Below are positions 8,199-17,349 of a DNA stretch of 64,000 nt, one piece after another. Within the stretch, counting starts at the first letter, position 1, and every line of letters begins with the position of its first letter. The notes below the pieces were generated by a model that saw only the letters and a program-made list of their open reading frames with translations, was not told where the DNA came from and made no database searches. Made by a program: the position numbers and the translations under genes. This DNA comes from Microcaldota archaeon (GTDB lineage Archaea; Micrarchaeota; Micrarchaeia; Micrarchaeales; Micrarchaeaceae), in NCBI GenBank assembly GCA_021787495.1, contig JAJYLX010000002.1, forward strand, positions 114,458 through 178,457. The letters run 5' to 3'.

Positions 8199-8930
8199 AT
8201 GACCAATGTCCTTTCATACTCAACAACGGCGTACTTCAAGCACCTCAAGTTCCTGCTGCTGTTCTCACTGCCGTTCATCATCGCGTTCGTGATACCTCTC
8301 TTCGCGTCGCTGCCCACGTACAACGATGCGGGGGCCATCTTCATACGCACCGCGAGCATCTTCACGAATCTCAATGTGGTCAGCACCTCTGTCATAGCGA
8401 TTGCGGTCTTCTTTTCGCTGCTCTTCCTGAGCTTCTCGATAGTCGCAATCAACGTCATAGTCAAGCATAGTCGCGTCGGGATACGCATAAAGGACGAGGT
8501 CATCAAGGGCATGGAGAAGTACACCAGCAAGGTCTTCGTCCTGCTGCTGGCATACACCGCCGTAGTGATGGTGGTCGGTGTGCTGTCGTACGTTTACGAC
8601 CTGACGGCCATACCGGAGTATGCGGCCGCGCTGGCGCTGACGCCTCTGCTCTTCTACGCCCCCGCCTCGATTGTCATAGACGACTACGGGATATCGAGGG
8701 CGGTCAAGGCGAGCGCCCGCTTCTTCGTAAGGAGGTTCGACTACTTCCTTCTCTGGCTCGCCATCGCGATTGTGCTGGTAACGCTCTTCGACTTTGTCTT
8801 CATAGAGATATCCGGGACCAGCCTGTCAAGGTACGCGATGCTCGTGTTCAACTCTCTCTTCATACTGCCGTTCCTGGTGGTGCTGCAGAGCGAGCTCTAC
8901 ATGAAGAGGTTCCCGCTGATGAAGCGCTGA
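8199..8930 (+). CDS. Polytopic membrane protein of unknown function
   Basis: 243 residues with about six hydrophobic segments (near 17-37, 62-85, 113-134, 143-158, 183-203 and 220-235). Basic KHSRVGIRIKDEVIKGMEKY and RAVKASARFFVRRFDY stretches lie between them, probably cytoplasmic. The pattern resembles general membrane proteins of the YciC/DUF975 style but I cannot assign a family. It has its own upstream A/T-rich element (ACCTTTTATT near 8151-8160) and lies between the pilins and the VirB6-like genes in the same direction, so a role in the transfer machine is likely by context only. Confidence 0.75.
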   Translation: MTNVLSYSTTAYFKHLKFLLLFSLPFIIAFVIPLFASLPTYNDAGAIFIRTASIFTNLNVVSTSVIAIAVFFSLLFLSFSIVAINVIVKHSRVGIRIKDEVIKGMEKYTSKVFVLLLAYTAVVMVVGVLSYVYDLTAIPEYAAALALTPLLFYAPASIVIDDYGISRAVKASARFFVRRFDYFLLWLAIAIVLVTLFDFVFIEISGTSLSRYAMLVFNSLFILPFLVVLQSELYMKRFPLMKR

Positions 8931-8988
8931 TCCGCTCCGTCGCTGGCCCCATCACTACCTTATTAAGCGTTGGTTGTCGTATTATAGC

Positions 8989-10314
8989 ATGCGAGGCAAA
9001 GCCATTGCGACCATGGCACTGGCGGCGCTCGCCATGCTGGCGCTCGCCATCCCGTTCTCATATTCGCAGTCCCAGGCGCCACCCCCAACGATACCATACA
9101 CGTCGGCCGGCCCGCTGCCTTCGACGTTCTATTGCGGCCTCACCGGCACTAGCACCGACTTCTCGCTGTGCGTTGCGGCCACGATACCGCTCGCTATGAT
9201 AGGCGTATTGCTCTCGCTCACCATAGTCGCGCTCGCGTACGTGATGGGGAACGTTCTCGATCTTCCAGGCCTGCGGAACTGGTACCAGACGGAGCTGAAG
9301 GAGGCCGGCAAGTCGGCCCTCATAGCGGTGTCGATATTCGCGGTCGTGGCGATAATAGGGAGCATAGCCGCCCTGTACTTCGCCAGCGGGACCTCGGTAA
9401 GCCAGTCGCAAGGCTCGATAATCACCAGCCTCGGGGGGCTCTATACCACTGTCATAGGCACGGGCAACAGCGGCTACCTGACCGAGCAGATAAACTCCGC
9501 GACGTACCTGTACTACGACCTCTTCGGGCTGTACGACGCGATAGGCTTCGCCAAGTCGATAGAGCTGAAGGTCTACTTCCCGTTCCCCCTCGTGCCCCTC
9601 TACACCGTGGGCTCCATAGACTCCGGCGTTAGCGAGAACCTCTATTTCAGCAACATAGTCTGCAGGCCGGACGAGATACCGCCGTGCGGCTCTATCACCA
9701 CTGACGCGGGCACGATGGTCTCGATAATCCTGGTCGCGCTGACGATGCAGCGCGACATATTGCTGTGGATAGTCGAGGCGGGGCTCGGCATACTCATACC
9801 TGTCGGGATAGTGCTGCGCGCGTTCCCGTTCCTCAGGCCGCTCGGGGGCACGCTCATAGGGGTAGGGATAGGCGCCGCGGTGGTCTACCCGTCGCTGCTC
9901 CTCTTCCTGAACATGAGTGTGAGCAACTACATCGTGCCGCCCTCGATCCTGCCATCGCTGCCAACGTGCGCGACGCCCGCGCCGCTGAGCTTCTCCGCCC
10001 TGATCAGCAACCCGTCGTCGCTGGTCTCGAGCTACCTGGGCTACGCGGCCTGCACCGCCTACAACGACTTCGCGCCGGAGGTGGTGGGGTCTGGCTCGGG
10101 GTTCCTGGCGGGCAGCGCGGGCACGCTCGGGAGCCTGAACAGCATGTTCCCGATACTCAACTACATAGTATCGGCGCAGTTCATAGCGGTGCTGGTCCAG
10201 TTCGTCCTATTCATACTCGACATAATAATAGGCGTAGTGATAACTAACGACATAATATCGGCGCTCGGCGGCTTCAGGCCGCAGATGGGCATAGGCAGGA
10301 TAAGGCTGGTGTGA
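8989..10314 (+). CDS. VirB6/TrbL/CedA-like polytopic protein A
   Basis: 441 residues beginning with a clear signal peptide (MRGKAIATMALAALAMLALA, then PFSYSQ). A short Cys-containing outer segment and membrane helices follow. Two motifs recur in all the related genes here: an acidic amphipathic loop after the first helix (here WYQTELKEAGKSA), and a helix-capping motif GIVLRAFPFLRPLGGTLI followed by Y-P about 14 residues later. This fits an inner-membrane channel component like VirB6 or archaeal CedA. ATG 8989 is preferred over TTG 8974; TTATTAAG at 8960-8967 lies 22-29 bases upstream, as for a leaderless message. The stop overlaps the next start region. Confidence 0.68.
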   Translation: MRGKAIATMALAALAMLALAIPFSYSQSQAPPPTIPYTSAGPLPSTFYCGLTGTSTDFSLCVAATIPLAMIGVLLSLTIVALAYVMGNVLDLPGLRNWYQTELKEAGKSALIAVSIFAVVAIIGSIAALYFASGTSVSQSQGSIITSLGGLYTTVIGTGNSGYLTEQINSATYLYYDLFGLYDAIGFAKSIELKVYFPFPLVPLYTVGSIDSGVSENLYFSNIVCRPDEIPPCGSITTDAGTMVSIILVALTMQRDILLWIVEAGLGILIPVGIVLRAFPFLRPLGGTLIGVGIGAAVVYPSLLLFLNMSVSNYIVPPSILPSLPTCATPAPLSFSALISNPSSLVSSYLGYAACTAYNDFAPEVVGSGSGFLAGSAGTLGSLNSMFPILNYIVSAQFIAVLVQFVLFILDIIIGVVITNDIISALGGFRPQMGIGRIRLV

Positions 10315-10370
10315 CGATGAGGAAAGCGATGGTCTTGGTGCTGGCGCTCGCCGCATTCTCAGCCATGGCG
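10303..10370 (+). repeat. 68-bp repeat A (signal-peptide cassette)
   Basis: These bases, covering the end of gene A and the first 18 codons of gene B, are identical to 13123-13190 at the junction of genes C and D. The repeat includes stop, spacer, start and the signal-peptide codons MRKAMVLVLALAAFSAMA, after which the two genes diverge at once. This points to gene conversion or to duplication of a start cassette. Confidence 0.85.
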
Positions 10371-11567
10371 GTCGCCGCCTACGCGCAGTCGCAGTCCAAT
10401 CCGATGGCCTGCTCGCTCTATGCAGGAGGGGACTACCAGACCAACTGGATAACTATCAACCTGATCGTGGTGCTCCTCGGCGTGTCGGTCACCGCGATGA
10501 TCTACGCGATTAGCAAGCTCCTGCCGGCGAAGCTCTCCTCGACCCTGTCGGCGATCACCAGGTCCGAGCTCTTCCAGCTGATGCTGGCGATCGTCATAAT
10601 CGCCGTGCTGATAGCCATGTCGTACACGGTGTGCACGGCCACGACGTCGTTCACCCAGCAGATAGCCGGCACGCAGATGACGCCGTTCCAGTACGCCGAG
10701 TACTACGTCGGCAACCTCTCGCTCAACACCGGCCTCAAGCTCATGACCTACGTCTACTCGTACTCGCTCGCCTACATGATGGACGCCCAGATATACAGCA
10801 AGGCCTCGGAGGCCATGCCGGGCGGCGGGCCGTTCGGGATATTCAACAGGGCGAACAAGCTGCTCGGGTCGCTCACGGGACCGGTGAAGGTCACGATAAC
10901 CTCGTCCCCTGACCTCGGGGTGCCGTACAGCGCGCTCGCGACATTCTACCTGTCGCTCTTCTCGGTCCTCATAATAAGCGCGATAGGGATGCTGTTCATA
11001 CAGTTCCTGGTGCTGCCGATTGTGCAGGCGACGGCCTTCACGGTCCTGCTCCCGACCGCGCTGATACTGCGCTCCGTGGCCTATTCCGGAGGCATCCGCA
11101 CCAGCCTGCGGCACACCGCGAACGCGTTCATCGGGATAGCGGTGGCGCTCTACCTCGTCTACCCCGCCACGATAGCGCTCGACGGCTACACCACCGGCTG
11201 GATATACTCTGCCAGCAACCCCCTCTACCAGTACCTCAGCCCGACGCTGTCCGTCTCCAGCATACAGCCGTCGCTCTTCTCCAACGCGCTGGACTCCTCC
11301 ACAGCCGTATACACCGGGGTGTTCCCGTCGGCGCCCGCGGCCTCGCAGATCGTGGACGCGTTCTACCAGTACGGGATACCCGCGCTCAATCCCTTCTCCG
11401 TGCCCTCGCAGGCCATCACGCTCGTCGGGCAGGAGGCGCAGTTCCTTTTCATAGCCGTAATACTCTTCGCGTTCAATTCCGCAGTGACTCTCGCATTCGC
11501 GCAGAGCCTCGCCAGGGCGCTAAACGCCGGCATTACCGGTCCGATATCGTTCTGGGGCAACCTGTGA
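10317..11567 (+). CDS. VirB6/TrbL/CedA-like polytopic protein B
   Basis: 416 residues, signal peptide MRKAMVLVLALAAFSAMA, then an outer segment with Cys, and about six to seven helices. The loop motif is SAITRSELFQLMLAI; the second motif is less regular here (LPTALILRSVAYSGGIRTSL, then LYLVYPA). A large extracellular segment lies near residues 280-370. The start ATG 10317 comes two bases after the previous stop; a GTG at 10311 inside the overlap is possible. It is homologous to genes A, C, D, E and F by layout and motif, so the cell makes several different channel-like subunits. Confidence 0.66.
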   Translation: MRKAMVLVLALAAFSAMAVAAYAQSQSNPMACSLYAGGDYQTNWITINLIVVLLGVSVTAMIYAISKLLPAKLSSTLSAITRSELFQLMLAIVIIAVLIAMSYTVCTATTSFTQQIAGTQMTPFQYAEYYVGNLSLNTGLKLMTYVYSYSLAYMMDAQIYSKASEAMPGGGPFGIFNRANKLLGSLTGPVKVTITSSPDLGVPYSALATFYLSLFSVLIISAIGMLFIQFLVLPIVQATAFTVLLPTALILRSVAYSGGIRTSLRHTANAFIGIAVALYLVYPATIALDGYTTGWIYSASNPLYQYLSPTLSVSSIQPSLFSNALDSSTAVYTGVFPSAPAASQIVDAFYQYGIPALNPFSVPSQAITLVGQEAQFLFIAVILFAFNSAVTLAFAQSLARALNAGITGPISFWGNL

Positions 11568-11571
11568 TACA

Positions 11572-13134
11572 ATGATGCCTATCGTGCTGTCGATGATGGT
11601 CCCGGTGCTGATGCAGGCGACCTACACGTCCGTCGAGGCGGAGCTGCTGCCGCTCGTGTTCATCGCTCTGCTGCTGGACGCGGCCATCATCGGCGCCTGG
11701 TACCTGTTCGGCAGCCTGCTCGGAAACGGCAGGGTCAAGGAGGGCGCGAAGAACGAATTCGTCCAGCTCCTGGGCACGGCCATCCTGGCCGCGATAATCG
11801 TGGGCTTCATGGCGACAGTGGGCGGCACCATAACCGGCGCGTTCAATTCGGTCCCGTCGCTCAGCACTGCGACGGTATCCTCGCTCTGCGCCAACATAAT
11901 GGGCAAGACGCAGCTCTCGGTCCTCGGCGCCGCGACCTCGAGCAACACCTTCTCGTTCCTCGGCGGGGCGTACGCCCAGCCCTTGCAGGCCGGCCAGCAG
12001 CCGCCGGCGGTCTTCCCGGGCATATGCAGCTACGTGCAGCACACCGACACCCTCGACCAGCAGATCGACTACCCGCTTGCCGCGACAAGCGTGATAATCG
12101 CCAACCTTACAAACCAGACGGCAAACAACCTCAACGACGCGTTCGTGCTCAACGCGTACCTTAACTACCTCGGCGCGCTCCACGCCACGATGGCCCTCTG
12201 CCTGCAGGCCCAGGTCAACGAGTTCGGCCCCTGCATAATACCGCTCCAGGCGCCGGCCAACCCGGCGGCGCTCATGATAGAGGGCAGCTACCAGCCGTAC
12301 GCGGGCATGACGCTGCCCGCTGACACGGTCGGCACGGTCGGCACGCTGCTCGGGACCGCATTGGAGATGTTCCTGGCGCAGCTCTCGATAGTCTCGATGT
12401 TCCTGTACCTGTGGCCGTTCCTGCTCTTCATAGGGCTCGTGCTAAGGGCCACGCCGTTCACCAGGAAGATAGGCGGGCTGTTCATATCGGTGGCGCTCGC
12501 CGTGGTGCTGATATACCCCTCGGTGTTCGCGCTCGAGTACATGACAAACGGCATAGGCAACGGCGTCTCCAACGTCGCGGGCAGCACGAACGCGGCGCTC
12601 GACCAGCTCGGCCTCACTCAGCAGAGCATCGGGGAGGTGTACGGGTTCAACGGCATACTCACGTCGAACATGCTGGCCATAGACTACTCGCACATAAGCT
12701 CTCCGAACACGCCGCCGCAGACGAAGACCTACACGGCCAACTTCTTCGTGCAGCCGAGCGTCAGGCTCATAGCGGAGGACTACCAGTGCTGGCCCACCGA
12801 CCCCGCCGGCAACACCGACATGACGCTGGCCATAGCCGCCGACACGGGCTCGCTCCTGATACCATACTCGTCCGCGGTGCGCCTGCTCCTCCCGCTCATA
12901 CAGGGCGGGTCGTCGCTCATGGGCTCAGCGCCGCACCTGCTCATACCATACAGCTGCGACTCGCAGGACATCGAATATATCGCGTTCACGATGTTCAACC
13001 TGTACGGGCTGATGGTCGTGACGGTCGTGCTGCTGCCGATATTCAACATAATGATAACGCTCTCCGGGATAATAGGGCTCTCCGGCCTGTTCGGAGGCGA
13101 CACGGGGCTGGCAGGGCTCTCGAGGCTGGTGTGA
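11572..13134 (+). CDS. VirB6/TrbL/CedA-like polytopic protein C
   Basis: 520 residues, the largest paralogue. There is no cleavable signal; it starts with a helix-like N-terminus (MMPIVLSMMVPVLM), then LFIALLLDAAIIGAWYLFG. The first motif is RVKEGAKNEFVQLLG and the second is GLVLRATPFTRKIGGLFI followed by IYPS. Two large outer segments with several Cys (for example near CANIM, CSYVQ, CLQAQ and YQCWPTD) separate the helices. ATG codons at 11572 and 11575 are both possible. A role as membrane channel of the transfer machine is inferred from motif sharing and neighbours. Confidence 0.66.
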   Translation: MMPIVLSMMVPVLMQATYTSVEAELLPLVFIALLLDAAIIGAWYLFGSLLGNGRVKEGAKNEFVQLLGTAILAAIIVGFMATVGGTITGAFNSVPSLSTATVSSLCANIMGKTQLSVLGAATSSNTFSFLGGAYAQPLQAGQQPPAVFPGICSYVQHTDTLDQQIDYPLAATSVIIANLTNQTANNLNDAFVLNAYLNYLGALHATMALCLQAQVNEFGPCIIPLQAPANPAALMIEGSYQPYAGMTLPADTVGTVGTLLGTALEMFLAQLSIVSMFLYLWPFLLFIGLVLRATPFTRKIGGLFISVALAVVLIYPSVFALEYMTNGIGNGVSNVAGSTNAALDQLGLTQQSIGEVYGFNGILTSNMLAIDYSHISSPNTPPQTKTYTANFFVQPSVRLIAEDYQCWPTDPAGNTDMTLAIAADTGSLLIPYSSAVRLLLPLIQGGSSLMGSAPHLLIPYSCDSQDIEYIAFTMFNLYGLMVVTVVLLPIFNIMITLSGIIGLSGLFGGDTGLAGLSRLV

Positions 13135-13190
13135 CGATGAGGAAAGCGATGGTCTTGGTGCTGGCGCTCGCCGCATTCTCAGCCATGGCG
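13123..13190 (+). repeat. 68-bp repeat B (signal-peptide cassette)
   Basis: Identical to 10303-10370. It spans the stop of gene C, the spacer TGACG, the start of gene D and its signal-peptide codons. Downstream of GCCATGGCG the two genes differ. Confidence 0.85.
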
Positions 13191-14198
13191 CTGCTGCCGC
13201 TCGCGCAGTCGCAGCCGGCGACGCCGCAGTCCTCGTTCTGCCAGGGGCTGCTGGTCCAGCCGTTCGGCCAGGGGGCCTCGGGATTAAGGGACATGATACC
13301 GATAGCGTACTACATAATGCTCGTCATGGCCTCCATAACGGGGCTCGTCTACGCGATAGGCTATGCCCTCAACATAGGCAACCTCGTCAGGTTCGCGAAG
13401 TCCGAGATCGGGGAGATAATCCTGACGGCCGTAATAATAGCGGTCTTCGCGGGCTTCATCTACGGGATGAACGGGATAGCCAGCATAAGCTTCGGGAGCA
13501 GCACGACCGTCTTCCAGGCGGACTGCGGCTACGTCGCCCAGGCTTCCGTCAACGTGCTGGACGCGATGTACACCTACTTCTACCCTCTCAACATGAAGCT
13601 CGAGGCAATCGAAGGCGTCGGCATACAGGCCGCGCCGAACGACTTCGGGGTTACGTTCAGCCCGTTCACCGGATTCGGCTACGTCAAGGACACGACCACG
13701 AAGCTGATGGACTTCACCGGGGCGATCGCGATAATGCTGGTGGGCATAGCGGTCTTCCTCGGGATCCTGTACTCGGTGTTCCCGATGTTCCTCTTCCTTG
13801 GTATAGTGCTGCGCACCCTGCCGGTCACGAGGCCCGCGGGCGGGGGATTCCTCGGGTTCTTCGTCGGTTTCTACATCCTCTTCCCAGCGATGATGTTCTT
13901 CATGCTCGCCCTGCCCGCGCAGTCGTCCACGCTGCAAGGAGGGGGCGTGGTGTCGTCGCTGCAGGCCACTACTAACTTCTTCACCAGCGCGTCGTCGTTC
14001 TACAGCGCGGTCTTCGGGTCGCTCACAATAACTGACATACTGAGCAACTTCGTGACGCATGTCGTCGACACGGTGTTCTACACGCTGCTGGTCGTGGTCA
14101 TATCCATCATAGTGTCGTTCGACATGTCTGAGCTGCTCGCAGGGGTGATAGGCGCGCCGAGCCTCTCGTCCAGGCAGATGCTGAGGAGGATAATATGA
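13137..14198 (+). CDS. VirB6/TrbL/CedA-like polytopic protein D
   Basis: 353 residues with the same signal peptide as protein B. The first motif is LVRFAKSEIGEIILTA, the second FLGIVLRTLPVTRPAGG with LFPA following. About six helices and one long outer loop holding DCGY and YTYFYPLN. The reading frame is open far upstream into gene C, but the real start is ATG 13137: it creates the signal peptide and follows the stop of gene C by two bases. Gene E starts inside its stop codon (ATGA), so coupling is tight. Confidence 0.67.
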   Translation: MRKAMVLVLALAAFSAMALLPLAQSQPATPQSSFCQGLLVQPFGQGASGLRDMIPIAYYIMLVMASITGLVYAIGYALNIGNLVRFAKSEIGEIILTAVIIAVFAGFIYGMNGIASISFGSSTTVFQADCGYVAQASVNVLDAMYTYFYPLNMKLEAIEGVGIQAAPNDFGVTFSPFTGFGYVKDTTTKLMDFTGAIAIMLVGIAVFLGILYSVFPMFLFLGIVLRTLPVTRPAGGGFLGFFVGFYILFPAMMFFMLALPAQSSTLQGGGVVSSLQATTNFFTSASSFYSAVFGSLTITDILSNFVTHVVDTVFYTLLVVVISIIVSFDMSELLAGVIGAPSLSSRQMLRRII

Positions 14199-15292
14199 AC
14201 AGGATAGCGATCGTGATGGCGGCCGCGATGCTCTCGGGCAGCGCCTGGGCCGCCCCCGGTGCGGTGCTGGGCACCGCCTCGCTCCTCGGCGGCGCGATAA
14301 CCACGTGGTATGGGGTCGCCGCGGCGGCGGCCGTCGCCGTGATAGCGGTCTCCGCGCTGGTCTACATGCTCTCCAACGCTCTCGGTCTCGGCAACGCCGC
14401 GCAGGCCTGGGCCCGTACGCAGATATACGAGGCCGCTCTCGGCCTCGTCTTCATGGCGATACTGCTCGGGTTCTACTCGTCGATGCTGCTCAACCCCCAG
14501 CCGTACTTCACCGCCGCCAACCTGGTGCCGATGACGTGCTCGTCGTCGAGCGAGAGCACGATGTTCCATCTCGCCGCGTGCGACATGGCCACGTTCATAA
14601 CGATGTCCGAGGGCATGTTCAACCTCCTCTACTACGCCTCGTTCGTAGGGGGCGCGACGCCGAAGCTCAACATAAAGTACACGATCCCCGGATCGGTGGA
14701 CGTTGGAGTCTCGACTTCGGTCAAGGTGTTCCCGAAGGCGGGGGAGGACATGCTCTCAATAGGGTTCAACTTCCTCCTCTTCATGCTGGCGCTGAACGAG
14801 ATCCAGATGATACTGATATCGGCCGCCCCGCTGCTATTCTCCATGCTCATCTCGATAGGGGTCATAGCGTGGATAGTCGGGTTCAGCAGGAGGTTCGGCG
14901 GCGCGATGATAGCCTTCGCCCTGGGCTTCGGCATCGTCTATCCGCTGCTCGTCTCGATAACGTACGGCTACATGGATGGCGCCATAATACAGAACTTCAA
15001 CACCTTCCTGTGCACGACGTGCCAGATAACCGCCGGGTCGTTCGCGGTCGACCTGGCGGCCAAGTCGCTCGCCGCGCTGCCTTCGTTCATCGGCGGCATG
15101 ATGGGCACCTTCATAACCGGCACGCTCTGGTCGGGCACCGGGTACTACCTGCTCCAGTTCGGCTACCTCTTCGCCGGGCTGACGTTCATACCATTCATCA
15201 ACTTCATGATACTCGACTCGTTCGTGCTCGACATATCGAGGGTGCTCGGGGAGAGGGTGAGCTTCATGGCGCTCATAGGCAGCCTGGTGTGA
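14195..15292 (+). CDS. VirB6/TrbL/CedA-like polytopic protein E
   Basis: 365 residues. A signal-like N-terminus (MNRIAIVMAAAMLSGSAWAA) is followed by helices, the loop WARTQIYEAALGLVFM and the second motif SIGVIAWIVGFSRRFGGAMI with VYPL after it. In this copy the LR of the motif is replaced by WI, the weakest match of the set. A CTTC pair (LCTTCQI) sits in the last outer loop. Start overlaps the stop of gene D by four bases. Confidence 0.66.
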   Translation: MNRIAIVMAAAMLSGSAWAAPGAVLGTASLLGGAITTWYGVAAAAAVAVIAVSALVYMLSNALGLGNAAQAWARTQIYEAALGLVFMAILLGFYSSMLLNPQPYFTAANLVPMTCSSSSESTMFHLAACDMATFITMSEGMFNLLYYASFVGGATPKLNIKYTIPGSVDVGVSTSVKVFPKAGEDMLSIGFNFLLFMLALNEIQMILISAAPLLFSMLISIGVIAWIVGFSRRFGGAMIAFALGFGIVYPLLVSITYGYMDGAIIQNFNTFLCTTCQITAGSFAVDLAAKSLAALPSFIGGMMGTFITGTLWSGTGYYLLQFGYLFAGLTFIPFINFMILDSFVLDISRVLGERVSFMALIGSLV

Positions 15293-15323
15293 TCATGGCA
15301 AGGATTGAAAACGTTGCGTTGGA

Positions 15324-16433
15324 ATGATTATCATGGCTAAAGCAAGGCGCGTAATGTCTGTGCTCGTCGCCGCGGCCATAGCCGTAGCGATCGTCGGGGC
15401 GTTCGGGGTCCCGTTATCGCCGCGCATCTCGGCGGCGCAGTCGCTCCCGCAGCTGCCCAGCAACACACCGCAATGGTACCTGCCGATAAACAACCAGCTG
15501 TCGAGCGTGTGGTCGAGCGACGTTGTGTACGCCGCCGCTGCCGTCGCGCTCTCGTTCGCCGTGGCAGGCCTGATATACATGGTGGGCGTCGCCGCGAAGA
15601 GCGACCGCATAAGGGACTTCGGCGATGGCGAGCTGTACGAGGCGCTCGCCAGCGGGATAATAGTCGTCGCGTTCCTGTACGTGTCGGCAGTGGTGTTCGG
15701 CGTTGTACCCGGGTTCGTAACCGGCAGCAGCATAAACCCGTACGCCACGGCGTTCAGCCTCATGCTCTCAACGATCCAGCAGGCCGAGGCGCTCTACAAC
15801 TCGCTCTACCAGGGGTTCATCGCTGCGTCATTCTACTCCTCTCTGGAAGTGACTCTGACCATACCCCCAGCGGGGTTCTCGACCGACCTGTTCCTGCCGC
15901 TGTACGCGACCGCGGTGCAGTTCTTCTTCATCCAGCCGGCGACCACCCTGATGGGCTTCCTCACTGACGCGATCCTGGTCATATACGCCGAGTACTACAC
16001 CCTGGTTTTCTTCTCGATATCCGCCATACCTGCCTTCCTGGTGCCGGGCGTGGTGCTGCGCGCCATCTTCCCGACAAGGGCCCTGGGCGGCATGCTCATA
16101 GCCATGGCGATGGGGTTCTACCTGGTCGTCCCGACCATGTTCGCCATCGCCTTCTATTTCACGGCCCCGACCACGATATCGCAGACGGGGGCGCTCGCGA
16201 CCCAGGTCACGAAGTACGGGAGCAATTCCGGGGCGGTGATGAATTCCGTCTCGTCGAGCAGCCCGCTGGCCTCGCTCATGGGCACGGCGGGCGCCGCGAT
16301 GACCGGGTTCTGGCTGATGATACTCTTCTACCCGATGCTCATCATAGCCGTGGCGTACGCCTTCATAGTGCAGGTCGCGAACTTCATAGGCGGCGCGTCT
16401 AACATGTCAGGGAGGCTGAGGGCGTTCATATGA
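15324..16433 (+). CDS. VirB6/TrbL/CedA-like polytopic protein F
   Basis: 369 residues (366 from ATG 15333). Signal-like N-terminus MAKARRVMSVLVAAAIAVAI, then motif RIRDFGDGELYEALASGI and second motif LVPGVVLRAIFPTRALGGML with VVPT after it. The gene follows gene E by 31 bases. That gap holds a 10-codon reading frame (15295-15327, MARIENVALE) whose TGA overlaps ATG 15324, possibly a coupling device. Protein F is the closest in motif pattern to the single VirB6-like protein of the second locus (RRLKEIGRDELYQSI). Confidence 0.67.
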   Translation: MIIMAKARRVMSVLVAAAIAVAIVGAFGVPLSPRISAAQSLPQLPSNTPQWYLPINNQLSSVWSSDVVYAAAAVALSFAVAGLIYMVGVAAKSDRIRDFGDGELYEALASGIIVVAFLYVSAVVFGVVPGFVTGSSINPYATAFSLMLSTIQQAEALYNSLYQGFIAASFYSSLEVTLTIPPAGFSTDLFLPLYATAVQFFFIQPATTLMGFLTDAILVIYAEYYTLVFFSISAIPAFLVPGVVLRAIFPTRALGGMLIAMAMGFYLVVPTMFAIAFYFTAPTTISQTGALATQVTKYGSNSGAVMNSVSSSSPLASLMGTAGAAMTGFWLMILFYPMLIIAVAYAFIVQVANFIGGASNMSGRLRAFI

Positions 16434-16448
16434 CACTGCGCCGATGCT

Positions 16449-16460
16449 GCATATTTAATA
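16449..16460 (+). promoter_or_regulatory. Internal TATA element before the VirB4-type genes
   Basis: GCATATTTAATA at 16449-16460 lies about 30-40 bases before ATG 16490 in the only gap (56 bases) between the VirB6-like and VirB4-like genes. It suggests a separate promoter for the motor module. No experimental support. Confidence 0.5.
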
Positions 16461-16489
16461 GCTTTCAACGAATATACTGATGCGATGGG

Positions 16490-17323
16490 ATGGACACAAA
16501 GATCGTGATGTTCCTCGGGCTGCTGATGCTTTCGTTCATCCTGCTAGTCGCCGCGATAGTCATACCTCCCACCGGTATCTTCACGCTGGTGAAGCTGCTG
16601 CTGCTCCTGGCGTCCATGGTGTTCGACATCCTCGCGTTCGCCTCCCGCTACTACCACACGTACATAGTCGAGCTGGTGAAGCAGCACAGGAAGTCGATCG
16701 TGCTGAGCTCGGAGAACGCCTACAGGCTGTCCGAGACCGGAGAGGCCATCATCGCCAAGAGGGGCGAGACATACATAGCGACGATGTACATGACGATACC
16801 GGTCTACGTCTCCGGCACCGAGATGTCCCCAGAGGAGAGGCTGGACTTCGGCAAGCAGGTCGGCAGGCTCATCAGCATAAACAAGGAGCCGGTGCGCTAC
16901 ACGACGCAGATGCGCGTCATGAACAAGGACCTTTACATAGAGTCGATACACGACATGATAACCTCGACGGAGAATGACGTGCTGAAGCTCGAGGGGCAGC
17001 CAGGCAGCGAGAAGGAGACCGATAAGCTCAAGGGCAGCATCGAGATGTGGAACAACATCCTGGCGAGCGCCGGCTCGTCGCAGTCGCTCGAGCTCGTAAG
17101 CTACGCCGCCGTGTCCGGTTCGGGCACCACGGAGCTCGAGGCCACGACCATGGTGCAGCAGAAGGCCAGGGATCTCATGTCCGGCATAAGTTCCACGATG
17201 GGCATCGTGCCGCTTCTCGCCGTGGGCGACGAGCTGATCAGGATGCTCGAGCCAGAGTACGCGATACCGTTCACCACGGTCTCGGAGCAGATAACGAAGA
17301 AGATTGAGGAGGAGGTGATATAA
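16490..17323 (+). CDS. Membrane-anchored VirB4 N-domain-like protein 1
   Basis: 277 residues: two adjacent helices (about 6-26 and 31-50), then a soluble domain of about 220 residues. That domain has the pattern of the VirB4/TraC N-terminal region (IATMYMTIPVYVSGTE, then a helical part and ELVSYAAVSGSGTTELE, VPLLAVGDELIRML). No Walker motifs are present. In canonical type IV systems this domain is fused to the ATPase; here the ATPase is a separate gene 827 bases downstream. A PrgI/VirB3-like anchor fused to this domain is one reading. The gene ends with GGAGGTGATATAA, a strong Shine-Dalgarno for the next gene. Confidence 0.62.
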   Translation: MDTKIVMFLGLLMLSFILLVAAIVIPPTGIFTLVKLLLLLASMVFDILAFASRYYHTYIVELVKQHRKSIVLSSENAYRLSETGEAIIAKRGETYIATMYMTIPVYVSGTEMSPEERLDFGKQVGRLISINKEPVRYTTQMRVMNKDLYIESIHDMITSTENDVLKLEGQPGSEKETDKLKGSIEMWNNILASAGSSQSLELVSYAAVSGSGTTELEATTMVQQKARDLMSGISSTMGIVPLLAVGDELIRMLEPEYAIPFTTVSEQITKKIEEEVI

Positions 17324-17349
17324 CGGACGACCAGGGCATAATATACCTG

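Noticed and set aside
12411..13136. Upstream extension of protein D into gene C
   Set aside because: The extension is the shadow frame of gene C; the signal peptide and the spacing after the stop of gene C place the start at 13137.
15295..15327. Ten-codon reading frame MARIENVALE before protein F
   Set aside because: Too short to call a gene; noted only as a possible coupling leader.
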